From: Membranipora membranacea
Lineage: Eukaryota > Bryozoa > Gymnolaemata > Cheilostomatida > Membraniporidae
NCBI GenBank assembly: GCA_914767715.1
Contig: OU612065.1
Span: 10,044,001 to 10,108,000, forward strand
Direction: 5' to 3'
Length of the DNA: 64,000 nt
Shown: piece after piece, positions 34,507 through 45,060 of the stretch
Numbering within the stretch: position 1 is the first letter of the stretch
How the letters are laid out: the number at the start of each line of letters is the position of its first letter
Program-made: the position numbers and the translations under genes
Notes under the pieces: model-generated
Seen by the model: only the letters and a program-made list of their open reading frames with translations
What the model was told of the DNA's origin: nothing
Database searches by the model: none

Positions 34507-36000
34507 GCAAGCGCCAACATGGTTTCAGAAGCTATGAGAGCCAGCTGACAGAACAGATTTGCGAGATTTCACAACAGTTTGACAAAGGAGAGGAAGCGGA
34601 TGCCGGTTTCCTAGACTTCAGTAAAGCTTTCGACCAAGTTGACCACAATAACTTCTTCAGAAACTCGCTTATATCGGAGTTACCCCTCAAGCTACTTTCT
34701 AGGTACAGAGTCTACTAGAAGGTCAATCCCAAGTATTTACAGTTGATGGCCATAGTGATAGCCCACGCCAAGGTCATCCCAGGGTTCAGTAATTGGCCCA
34801 ATCCTGTTCCTGGTCTACATAAACGACCTAGCTGACTCAGTCATATCCAAAACCCGCATGTTCGCAGACGATACGTCATCTGTTCGACCGGTGAAAACTT
34901 TTTCCAGCTCCAAAAAAATCTAGATGCCCTCCAAGTATGGGAGAGTAGTTGGAAGGTGGAGTTCAATCCTCTCAAATGCGAACATGTTAAATTTACCCAA
35001 AAAAGAACTAAAGGAGCCAACAACAACCACATACATAATGAAACAGATATCCCGAAGACAAAGGGTGTAAAATACCTAGGATTAAGGCTGGAGAGCTCTC
35101 TTAGATGGAACGAAAACTTCAACTATATTACCAACAAAGCAGCCAGCATAAGGTGAGGGTTCATAAGAAGAGCACACAATACCATACTTTCTAAAACATC
35201 TCAGAGCAAAAGCTTACCCCATACCATACATGACAAGTTAGCTGGGCTCTATATCTGGTGGTGTATAAACTTGAAGGCTGGGTTGGTCTGGGGGCCCTAG
35301 GGGGCCCTAAAATACTCCCGCCGCCGGCCCCGGGTAACACCCCAGCCGCCCATGCTCTTAAAATATTTGATTTTCTGTAGTTTTATTGTTAGATAACTGT
35401 AATATACCAAATTCTAGCAAGTGTTACACAGAATTTTACCATGTATTAATGTTTAAACTAATGCAATTTTTTATAATAGGTTGAAAACTAGATCTCATGA
35501 CAGCAAAATAAGCATATAAAACTTCACTAAGCTCTTAGGTGCAAAAGTGGGGTGGTTATGGGATCATCTGGTCTCATAGGGTAATCAGCCCTTATATCTG
35601 GTGTTACCCTACCAAATAGGGTAACATGTCATGTATGCCCCATACTCGTCAGGCCCATTCTAGAATACACATCATCAGTATGGGATGGTAGCCTGACGCA
35701 AGCACAAGCAACAAAGCTCGAAGCTGTGTAACGCAAGGCCGTGCGCATGTGTTTACAATGTTCCGCGGTCAGACCACACAACTAGCACCTCGCAGCTGAT
35801 TGAACAACTAGAATGGAAAAACCTAAGTACCAGAATGGCGAAGAATTGTACTCTTCCGAGCCATCCACTTTGGTAAAGTAGAGACTGACATGGGAGATTA
35901 CATCAACTTCACCCACATCCTGGCAGTTCTAGAAGGCACAACCCACAGTACCTAATACCTCACTGCAGCCCTGACCTCCACAAAAAGAGATTCTTTGTCT
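34507..36000 (+). pseudogene. LINE reverse-transcriptase relic (CR1/jockey-like), interrupted
   Basis: Pieces of a non-LTR reverse transcriptase lie in several frames: GFLDFSKAFDQVDH (about 34600), ILFLVYINDL (about 34810), FADD (about 34865), VEFNPLKCEHVKF (about 34960) and GVKYLGLRLESSLRWNENF (about 35070). After an unrelated stretch (35237-35626) the thumb region resumes with RPILEYTSSVWDG (about 35650). Stops and frameshifts are frequent; the endonuclease part is missing. Clade placement is by motif style only. Confidence 0.8.
35226..35637. mobile_element. Insertion splitting the LINE relic
   Basis: The LINE frame stops at about 35230 and resumes near 35640. The interval is bounded by inverted CATACATGACA and TGTCATGTATG, has direct copies of TATATCTGGTG near both ends, and includes a GC-rich patch (35283-35345). 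No coding content. Likely a small non-autonomous element, type unknown. Confidence 0.4.
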
Positions 36001-36269
36001 CCCCGCTAAATTGTGAAATGATCTTTTTTATCACTCTTTGATACTTGTAGATCCTCCTGTGGCAGGTTAAGGTTACAGTAAATGGTGAAAATCTGGTTAT
36101 ACGATCTATGACACGGGCTAATACCGATAGACGAGCCTGAAAAAATACTGGAAACTTCAGATGAAGAAACGATTACTCTACAAGTATCAAGTAAGTATGG
36201 TATGCTTAATTGAGTTCAGTGGTAACTTCAGGCCTATATATAGGCATGTCGGCAAAGAGAAATGCTTTC

Positions 36270-36600
36270 TCTCTGTTTCTGCTATTTGCAGCCGCTAGAT
36301 GTCTGCCTGGCATCGACATCTGTTAGTTGCCAAATAGACATCCGGTTACATAAAAGGCATCCAGGCACGTATTTGACAAAGGTGGATTGGTATGTAGCAG
36401 AGGAGGATGGATTGTAGTCACTCATCATCGGGGCGACAACCCCATCTGAATAGGGCTGTAACAGCAAATATTAATGCTCTAAGCCCATTTGGTTGGGTTT
36501 GTTACACCAAAAATTTCTGCTCCAAGCCCGTACAAATGGGTTTGTTACAGAAAGTATTACTGCTACAAGCTGTTGTACTAACTAGAGCTGATACGATCAG
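36270..36600. repeat. Composite dispersed repeat, copy 1
   Basis: Contains GGGTTTGTTACA twice with ATTACTGCT and CAAGCCC spacers, and a GTTGCCAAATAGACATCCGG word; the same words recur at 40.1-41.05 kb. No coding capacity recognised. Confidence 0.5.
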
Positions 36601-36942
36601 AGACCCCACCGAAAAGACGCATAGCTGTTCAGATCAATGTAGTTGAATTAGTTAATTTGTCAGAGTAATGTAAGACATTTGTATAATTGCAAAAGATATG
36701 AAATGACGTTGACGTTTGATGACAATTGTAACAACCCCTCCTCATTCATGCAACCGGGCTTGGGACCGTCTCAGGCTGAGTTTGTTGTTTTTTTGTTGTT
36801 TGATTTTTTTTGTATAAAAAGTTATAGAAACGTAGTAAAAATATCGCCTGTGATAAAATCTGAAGATTAATCTAAAAACAGCTTTAAAACCGTATTAGTA
36901 GAGAGTAAGTTAAAAAATTATGAAACTATGTACATTGTCGCT

Positions 36943-38400
36943 TTACTGGCGTTGTAAGCGCCGCTCTTCATTTTTCCTTTGGACCATACTTGGCAAGTCA
37001 GCCAAGTGTGAAATCCGGTCAAAAGGAAATGGTGTCAGAAGGAGATGCTGTAATGATCTTGCTCTTGAAAGGGCGACGAAAGAAAGACCCACGCTTGTGT
37101 CGCGGTCCCCAATGTCAATGTAAGCCTGCTGCAAGGTGAGACCCTGGCATTTATGAATTGTCAGTGCCCAGCTCAATGATAATGGGAAGCCCGTCCTACT
37201 CAGAGTGTTAACGCCTGATGTCCAGGTGCGTGTGATTGGAGTTACTGGAAAGCTACCTGGAACATGAGGGAGGAAAGAAGGGCCGGTATAACTTGGGAAG
37301 GTACAAATGACAACGGCTGGTAGTGCAGGTGGCCCTTCACGGTTGAATATAATGTGGGTGACAGTGCCCACAGTGCCATTGACTAGGCCTTTCTGTACCC
37401 AGAGGTTGGAGCGAAGCATAATACTTGCCCCTTCAGCAAGCGATAGCCAGCGTTCAAGGCCACCAGCATCATCACTTTGAGCATTTTTGGCTTGGTTCAT
37501 GTTGTGGGCACTTTCAAAAGTAGCAATAGGGCTGCCAAGTAGCAGAAGTCTCTCGGCATTGTACTCTGCAACTGACTGGCGCTTTGGAAAGAGTCTTACA
37601 GACTGTTGGAAGTTGGCTTCATCAGCCACACCTTGAAAGCGAGTAGCTAGAAGATCATAATCATTGCGGGTACTGATCCCGTCTCTGAGCCTGAGCAACA
37701 AGTCCCTGAACCCATGGTCATTGGCCTGCCTAACACATTCTGTCAAAAAAAAAACCCTCCGAATGTTTTGGTAGGCCAAATTTCCTAAGACAGCCTTTGG
37801 GCTTGCTGCATTGGGATAGAAAAGGCGACTGTCACCAACAGGTGGAAGCTGGCCGAAATCGCCGATGATTCTGGAAAGGCTTGCTGCAGCCGTTTGTTGA
37901 TGGCATTTAGCATGCTACAGCCAATCATGGAGACTTCGTCTATTATGACGTAACGAGTAGCATGGAACTTGTCTTGAAGTTTTTGCAGTGAGGGACCTCT
38001 TAGCTGTGCAAAGCTGTGTACATTAGGAAACAGTAGGTGAGCATGTAGAGTAGCACCACCAATATTTACAGCAGCAACACCAGTCGGTGCTAAGAGTGTG
38101 ACTGATTGGCCGAGAAGTTGATGTAGGCAGTGAATGAGGTATGATTTACCTGTACCCACAGTACCAAGAACGAGCATAGCCAAGGGGTCAGCCTGAGGGT
38201 TGATAGTATGGGCATGTACATGATCATACACACGTCTCTGTTCAGCATTGAGCTGCTGAGGGTGATAATCTGGGTCATGTAAAATGGCAGGCTGGTTGAC
38301 TGGATCAGCATTCTTAGATTGTACGAGGAAAGAGCGGGATGGTTGGATAAGATGGTGATTAAGTTGAGAATGAATGAGCCAGTCGAAGTTTGCATGTACC
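36943..38400 (-). pseudogene. Pif1-like helicase, frameshifted
   Basis: Superfamily 1B DNA helicase of the Pif1 type. Read from 38400 downward: a NFDW segment at the start, QLNAEQRRVYDHV (motif Q region), Walker A LGTVGTGKSYLI (about 38155), LLAPTGVAAVNIGGATLH (motif Ia), Walker B VIIDEVSMIG (about 37935), then motif III GDFGQLPPVG (about 37840) in another frame, FFLTECVRQ, VNGTVGTVTHI, WALTIHKCQGLTL (about 37160; motif V region), VALSRARSL (motif VI) and a stop at 36943. Frame breaks are near 37880 and near 38375. The main C-terminal open part is 36943-37779 (278 codons) and the N-terminal part 37785-38231. The codon pattern is intact outside the breaks, so it decayed recently or the breaks hide small introns. 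No Helitron Rep domain was seen nearby. It may be original cargo of the surrounding element; host PIF1 is less likely given the setting. Confidence 0.85.
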
Positions 38401-38734
38401 TGAGGAGCTATGAGGCATAGAGTGATAATGATGCGATAAAAAAAATGAGTAAAATATAGCAGTGTCTGTGGTAAATGATAAGCAAAGTGAAAATGTAATA
38501 TAGTGCTGGCAAATTAGAGTATGATAGAGAATTACCTGGTCCTTTTCAAGACTCTCTGATGTTATAATTGGAAAAGTGTACTCCCTACTGATTGTTTGCT
38601 TATAATCTAAATTGTTGTTTTGTCCTATGGTTCTACTCAGATGTTCAATAATAGAGATTAGCCGTGTACAGTTTCAATGTGACAAACGCCACTTATAACT
38701 GAGTTTCAAACCCTATGAGATCTGAAAATTAAAA

Positions 38735-39105
38735 TGTTGATAGCTGCTTTCCAAAAAAAAAGTGCAGCAAACCTGAGAGATTCAAACCCACAGCTTACTA
38801 TGCAGCTTAATAGCTCACGCTTACTGAGACATGATAACAGAGCTAAAAGTCTGTCATGATAAGTGCTGCCTGATAAATAAAAAAAAAGGTTTGCGGCAAG
38901 CTTCTAGCTTAGAGATCTGATACAACAATGTTTATAGTACTGAGACAAAGCGCTGCCTGGTAAATAAATACAAAATATTGTGGCAAGCTTCTAACGATGA
39001 GATCTGAGATAACAAGTAATGTCCACTGCTGCTTTCCAAAAAATAGAGCAGCAAACATGCTGAGAAACGAACCCACAGTGTACTATACTGACCAGCTCAT
39101 TAGGT
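38735..39105 (-). repeat. Pair of related tRNA-derived SINE-like units
   Basis: Two divergent copies share GCTGCTTTCCAAAAAA, GCAGCAAAC and AACCCACAG (38742-38800 and 39024-39080), and GCTGCCTG-TAAATAAA with GGCAAGCTTCTA (38865-38910 and 38952-38995). On the minus strand the first contains a B-box-like GTGGGTTTGAATCTC after GTCTCAGTAAGCG, the second GTGGGTTCGTTTCTC. This is the style of a tRNA-derived SINE head, but A boxes are poor. Confidence 0.4.
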
Positions 39106-40139
39106 AATTGCGATTGAGACTACATAGGTAGCCACAGCGAATAGTGACGCAGCGACACAGCGACGCAACAAATAGTTTGCAAACTAGGGGTTCACTGATT
39201 TGTTTGTAAACCGAATTATGACGTAAAGACATGCACCGGATCAAGACGTAATAATGAGGTTGTAAATTGCTCGTGGTAAATTGAAGAGGTAAAATAAATG
39301 ACAAATGATAATGGTAGGCACATAGGCGGCAGCTACCAGGAGAAGTGAATGATAGTATAATCTGTGAGAAGTTATCGAAACTCACATGGGAGCGGCGTAA
39401 TTAACGCAGATTACATGACGATGATATTGTAATAAGAAAAAACAAAATAATCTAATCTATATAATACCAAAAGAATGAAGTTTCTAATGAGAGAATAGAG
39501 TTAAATAATTACTTGAAAGTAGAGAGGATCCCTGAAATTTCCTGCCTGACTTGTTGACTGTTTACTGGTTGACCACAAATTGCCCAAAAATTTGAAATTT
39601 AACAGTTCTTGGCTCAAAAGTGCAAAGTTCAAGCAAATAAGAATTTGCAAGTGGCCTATTGGCTGTAGTATAATTGTTTTGTGCCATTTATAGTGATTAG
39701 CTTCGGAACCATAGAAATTTCTATAAAGCAGAATTAAATCATCGCTATTTCTATTGAGCCAGATTTTTGCCCAGGCACTCAGGCTAAAATGATTTGCTCA
39801 GGTATGACTGCCTCTATTAGATATTAGCCTTTGAACCATAAAAATATATATTTGAGCAAATTTTAACCATTGAAATTTCTATTAAAGCAGATAATTTTAC
39901 ACATATTGCCCAGGCACTTAGGCTTTATTAAGTTGCTCTGAGGAGTGATTGAGGATTGCACATAGACAAACTATGTCTATTGGATTGAATAAAAATGGCT
40001 AGAAAAAGCCAAAAACCTGTGCTGGCTGTTGCAAGTTTTCTATGTCATAGCATCAACTGCTGGTTTTCATATTGCTCCCAAAGAGAAGATCAGGTATGAA
40101 TCTAGTTAAGTTGACAATAATTGAAGGTGGATGGGCAAA
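39106..40139. other. Non-coding stretch within the large element
   Basis: AT-rich; short direct repeats such as CCCAGGCACT(C/T)AGGCT (about 39770 and 39910) with GAACCATA and AATTTCTAT words suggest an old tandem duplication of roughly 150 bp. No gene. Confidence 0.4.
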
Positions 40140-41050
40140 ACTGTAGGTGTTTATTGTGTGCAAAAATAGGGCTCAGCTGCCACATAAGTTTTCAGAAGTC
40201 CCCTATGAGAGTTGCTTCATGGGCATTACCTTAATACCACCTCCAAACCTTCGGTTTTTCGGTGGGAAAATGTTTTCTGTAAATGGCCATCCGCCACACA
40301 TCTCTGGTCTATCCTCAGCCTATGCAGATGAGTTTGTTACTGCTCCAAGCCCATATGGATGAGTAGTTGGCAACCATCAGTTGCCATATGGCCATTCGGA
40401 TGGGTTTGTTACAGTCACACTTCGAGATTGATACAAGGTGAAATGGATGGCCAGTTAGCATTGCCGCATGGGTATTCGTCATAAGCGGATGGCCCTTTTA
40501 TGGAGATATGTTGCTGATGGCCATTTACCGGACACATTTGGCTCATCTGGAAGAATGGTTACAGCAAATATTACTGCTCAAACAAAACCCACCCGGATGG
40601 AGTTAATTTAGCAAACATTACTATTCCAAGCCTGTCTGGATGGGTTTGTTGCAGCTATAATGCGAAAAATGTGGCCGGTCCACCACAAATCTTTACGTTA
40701 AAGGTCCATCCACTCATGACAAATATCCATTTCACATTATATCAATTTCAAAGCTCGGCAGTCACAAACCAATCCTGTTGCAAATTTTGCAACCAGATGG
40801 CTTCATGGCAGATGTCAATTGTAAAACAGACCCATCCGGATGGCTATTTGGCAACCGTTGGACACCAAATAGGCGTCCTGATGGGTTTCTTTCACAGCAA
40901 ACTCCACCGTAACAAAACCCATCTCTGTCTAAAGTGCATTTGCATCTGTTACAAGCCAATCCTGTCCCATGAAATTTATGTCCGGTAGCGTTAAAAGCAA
41001 CCGGAAGCCTATTTGTCCGTTGGGCAACCGACGGCTGCCAAATAGTAGGT
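40140..41050. repeat. Composite dispersed repeat, copies 2 onward
   Basis: Many iterations of GGATGGGTTTGTTACAG-like and TACTGCTCCAAGCCC-like words (about 40325, 40396, 40560, 40635, 40880), mixed with palindromic TTGGCAACC...GCCAAATAG modules (40365, 40845, 41022). Shared with 36270-36600. Structure suggests repeated self-insertion or satellite-like growth. Confidence 0.55.
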
Positions 41051-41129
41051 TCTCATCGCAGAATAGCTATCAAAGTCTGAGAAGACAAATTTAGCATATT
41101 GTTTATACCTGGTTCTGGAAGTAGTTCAT

Positions 41130-41740
41130 TGTGTTATGCGGTTTTATCTCTGTTCGAACTCCACTGTTTTTGATGGCTATTGCACATTTGTCTCTAAGCG
41201 ATCAACTTGCACTTCCAGTATGCCCGTTCATGTCTCCGGCCAAGATAAGCACATCTGCAGCACTGCAACAAACTGTCCAAAATCTGTCTTTGGCCTCCTC
41301 GTCACAGTCTTGCTGTTCGCATAGGCAGAAACGATGTTATAGGTCTGCCTTTTGGTCACCAAGTTCAAATTGATAATCCCCTCAGATTACCTGGTTACAT
41401 GACTCATCCCACACCATTCCTCGGTCTTATCCCGCCACTGTTGTACAGCTTGACGCCATCGTCAATGTATCTTACCTTTCCTCCAGGCCTTTCTCCTCCC
41501 ATCTGGTCTCCTGTAGGCATATGTTACGCCTCACCATCGTATCAGCTATCTCTCTACTCTTATTTGTGAGTGTAGCAATGTTTAGGGCCGCTAGCTTGAT
41601 AATCGTCTACCTCGCTCGCCTACTTTCCACAAGGTCCCCAACAAGGGAGATGCCTTGGCATAGTCTGGTTCTCTCTGGTTTTATTACAGTCTGTGGCATA
41701 GTTTTTCCGGCCGGATGCTCTGCCTGTCGCTGAACCCGTC
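41130..41740 (-). pseudogene. LINE endonuclease (EEP, APE-like) relic
   Basis: On the minus strand, out-of-frame pieces read KLAALNIATLTNKSREIADT (about 41610), ICLQETRWEEKGLEER (about 41510) and DVLILAGDMNGHTGSAS (about 41235), the N-terminal, QETRW and GDMN motifs of the endonuclease domain of non-LTR retrotransposons. The best reading frame changes several times. Opposite strand to the reverse-transcriptase relics, so a separate insertion. Confidence 0.75.
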
Positions 41741-43020
41741 TCTATCCAGGATTGGGACTGGCTGAGTCTGGCACCGGATTGTACATTCCTCAAGCAAATT
41801 TTTCATAATATCATAATATCTACAAAACAACCACCTCTATTGCAGAAATAACTGTTGGTCTTGTTCTTGACTTTTTTGCTAGTTTTCATATTTTATCCTG
41901 CCCCCTACCTGTTCCAGCTAAGAATTGGTCACTTGCCATAGCACACCAGGACATGTAGGTATATACATAAAGTACATAATTATTTTGCTTTATTTTTATC
42001 AGATCCTATGCGGAGAAAATTAGTTGTGCATTTGGCTGCGACTTGAGATGATTTCCACCAATCTACATCAGGTTTGTTAAGTTATCATGAACGTGAAAAA
42101 TACCACTTGCCTTTGCCCCATAAGTGAGCTCAGAAGGTACAATATGAGGATTGAAAAAAAAACAAAGCTGAAAGACATAATGCATATGGTAATTCGCAGT
42201 TGGGCAGTAAAAATATTGACATTGAATGTACATCATATCAACTACCCTTGCGGATAAACTATTTTGGTTCCAAGTTTCAATCAAGGTAATTTTGTACCGA
42301 AAAACATAATATGTCCTGATTGGGAGGTCTGCATCAACCCATCACCCTATCCCTAATGACAGGATACCAGTGCTAAGATGAGAAAGTGTCCATCTGTTCA
42401 TCTTCACACTATTTCAGAGTGACCTACAGTGCTGGTTGGTAAATAGAATTGATATGTACGGGGATGTGAACTATCAGCTGAGGTGTTGAGCCGCTTGGAG
42501 GTAGTGTCCATCATGCCTACCGCGTATCGAGATATGGGTATGTACAAAGGTGTTACTTTCATTTTCATTCCATAAGTACTGTAACCAAAAAATAGCTTCT
42601 CTCTGTGGAAGTGTTTATATTTCTATTTATAGCAATCAGCAAATTTTTTTCCCCAGAAAGAAAGTATTTTTACAATCAAAATACCTAAATTTGTTGTCAG
42701 TTGTTATAAGTTTTGATAGCAAGAGGTCCTGGGTTCAATTTCCCCTCTTGTTATGAGAGATCTTCCTGCTCATATCCCATAACACGCCGAGCAACATAAA
42801 CCAACACCAACTGAACTGACTCAAAAGTCGCCACTTCTCTAACGACGACTCTACAACTATACTGTGTGGAACATTCTTAGTCTACCGACATCAAAGAGGC
42901 TGTCTATCAGTAATAAACCTATGAAGACAAGAAATTTCAAAAGTTAAAACTTGGTGCATGGCCAACAGGCTCACTCTAAATTATTCAAAAACGTTCCAAA
43001 TTATTTTAAAATCGCCAAAA
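41741..43020. other. Non-coding stretch within the large element
   Basis: No supported gene. A tRNA T-arm-like word (GGTTCAATTTCCC, about 42733) occurs, alone not enough for a tRNA or SINE call. Confidence 0.4.
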
Positions 43021-43027
43021 AAGCAAA

Positions 43028-43260
43028 TTGTTTTGGCGGAATATAAAATTGATCTCAGCTGTAAAACACAATTTTTTAGGCATTATTCTTGACTCTAATA
43101 TAACTGATATGAATTACCTCGTGGACCACTGCCGAAAATTCAACCTAATTTTAACATTGATTAGGGCAGCTCTCCCTTATTTTGATAGCAAAACAATGGT
43201 TGACCTGTATTACCGTTGTTTTTACCCACTGGCTTCCTGTCTGGGGGGCAGTGATGACTG
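43028..43260 (+). pseudogene. LINE reverse-transcriptase C-terminal fragment
   Basis: An open piece contains HNFLGIILDSNITD and LPYFDSKTMVDLYYRCFYPL, matching the YLG...D and thumb region (LYY..VYP) of non-LTR reverse transcriptases. Truncated at both sides. Confidence 0.6.
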
Positions 43261-43380
43261 CAGCTGGAAGGGGCACTTGTCCTGTACGTGTGTCTTGTAT
43301 TTGACCTTCAAGCTTTACAATTGGGCTGTCTACGCCCTAGCGCAGGCTATAAGACTGTCCCTTTGCTTTTGACATGTTTC

Positions 43381-44285
43381 TATTGCAATTATCTACAATT
43401 TTTGATTAAATCTTTTTTTGCCTTTCTCTGAGTCATACTCAATTGAACTTTATCTATATATGTTATCAATTTTATCTCTAGCAATAAACACACATGAAAG
43501 AAAAAATTGTCTAACAGTCTTCGAGTTAGGGTGTCAATTACCTCTCTGAAATGTGCAGTCTCACACCACTACCCTCCCTCATATCGGACAAGGGATAGAA
43601 ATACCCATATAGATAATTATGACAAACCTATACACAAAATGACCTAATGACCTAATTTTACACTAGTACCCACTCGGTAGCTAAAACTACATGCATCTTT
43701 AGTGGCTAGTTATTGCATAGCACCTTTAACATGATAATCCCATAATAACCTAATACTAATAGTTATTTTTCTGGCTGCTTTGCGATGCCAATCAATGTTG
43801 CAGCTAGCTTTCTGGATATTGTAATCTTTATTTATTTTTTAGACTGCCATAGAAAGACAGAGCATCTTAAAGAAACTCAGTACCATACACCAGCTACAAG
43901 CAAACAAATAACCACACCTACTGAAGCATCAGTGTTGTGATTTAAAAAAAATTAATGGGCGTTGTAGCCATTTATAATGATTTAAGAACGAGGATTTATA
44001 TTTTGGTCCATTTCCATAATTTTTATATAATCCCCATAGGGGAAAATGGAACTCTATCCTCTGTGCTCCCATAGATCTCAGCCAAACCTCAAATGTATTT
44101 TCCGGTAATTATTTATTCCTCTCCCTGAGAATAAAGCTTAAAATTCATTTTATACGATTATTTTATGGTGTATTTTGATAAAGTATAACAGCTTCAATAC
44201 AATGTAATGAGTGATGGATAACCAAAATTTTGTCTTTTTTAAACCAAGGACTAAGCAACTTCCTAATAATATGCAAGTTGCGATT
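43381..44285. other. Non-coding stretch within the large element
   Basis: AT-rich; nothing recognised. Confidence 0.4.
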
Positions 44286-44289
44286 GTTA

Positions 44290-45060
44290 TCAATATCCAG
44301 CGCGTTTGGTGCTGTTTTGCTCCAGAAATCTGGTAAAGATATCTGGCAACCATTGGAATATGCCTCGCGTAAGATGACTGACACTTAGACACGCTCTTCG
44401 ATGGTAGAGAAGGAAACTCTTGTCATCATGTGGGCAGTTTGACTAGTATATGATAGGTCGAAAGTTTGAAGTTGAAACGGTCCATAAACCCTTGGTACAA
44501 ATTCTAGGTGGTAAAGATCTGAGTGATCTACCACCGAGGGTGCAAAGGTTCAAAATGAGGATAATGAGGTATGGATATAAAAATTTTGGTGTTAAGATGT
44601 TTGTTGCCGATAGTTTGAGCCGACCCAACGAGGCTTACAGTGCAGCCAGTGTGAAGCACTGTGCAGCTGTTGAGTACTTTATTGACAGTATTTGTGAGGA
44701 CTTAGTCCCTGATATACATGAAATAGAGGCGTTTGAAGCCACCGTGACTGACGATGTCGCAGTTAAATTCAAGCAGTATTTGGTCGAGGGTTGGCGAAGA
44801 AACAAGCAGTCATAAATTGCCCGGGTACAAAGGATGTCTCATGTTTAATGATAGACTTGATGTACCTGCTAGTTTGCGTAGTGCCTATATTGCACATGCA
44901 CATGCTGGACACCAGGGTACTGCTAAACCTGCAGAGCTGCTCGACAGGTAGTCTGGTGGCCGAGCTATCACCCAACGACAAATTTTTGTCAATTTTAGCT
45001 CTTGCTTTTGGCCTGAGTCCCGCAGCAATTGGTCTCGGGAATATGCTGTGCAGCTAAAGC
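44290..45060 (+). pseudogene. Ty3/gypsy-type pol relic (RNase H and start of integrase)
   Basis: Fragments in shifting frames: SAFGAVLLQ and EYASRKMTDT (about 44300-44390), a catalytic-region EKETLVIMWAV with nearby stops (about 44410), then GRKFEVETVHKPLV and FVADSLSRP (44455-44630), which end the RNase H and connection parts, followed by AHAHAGHQGTAKPAELL (about 44895), the H...H part of the integrase zinc finger. At least three stops or frameshifts; no LTRs identified. An old LTR-retrotransposon copy, not functional. Confidence 0.8.

Noticed and set aside
42700-42790. tRNA gene or SINE from a T-arm-like GGTTCAATTTCCC
   Set aside because: No cloverleaf or A box can be drawn around it.
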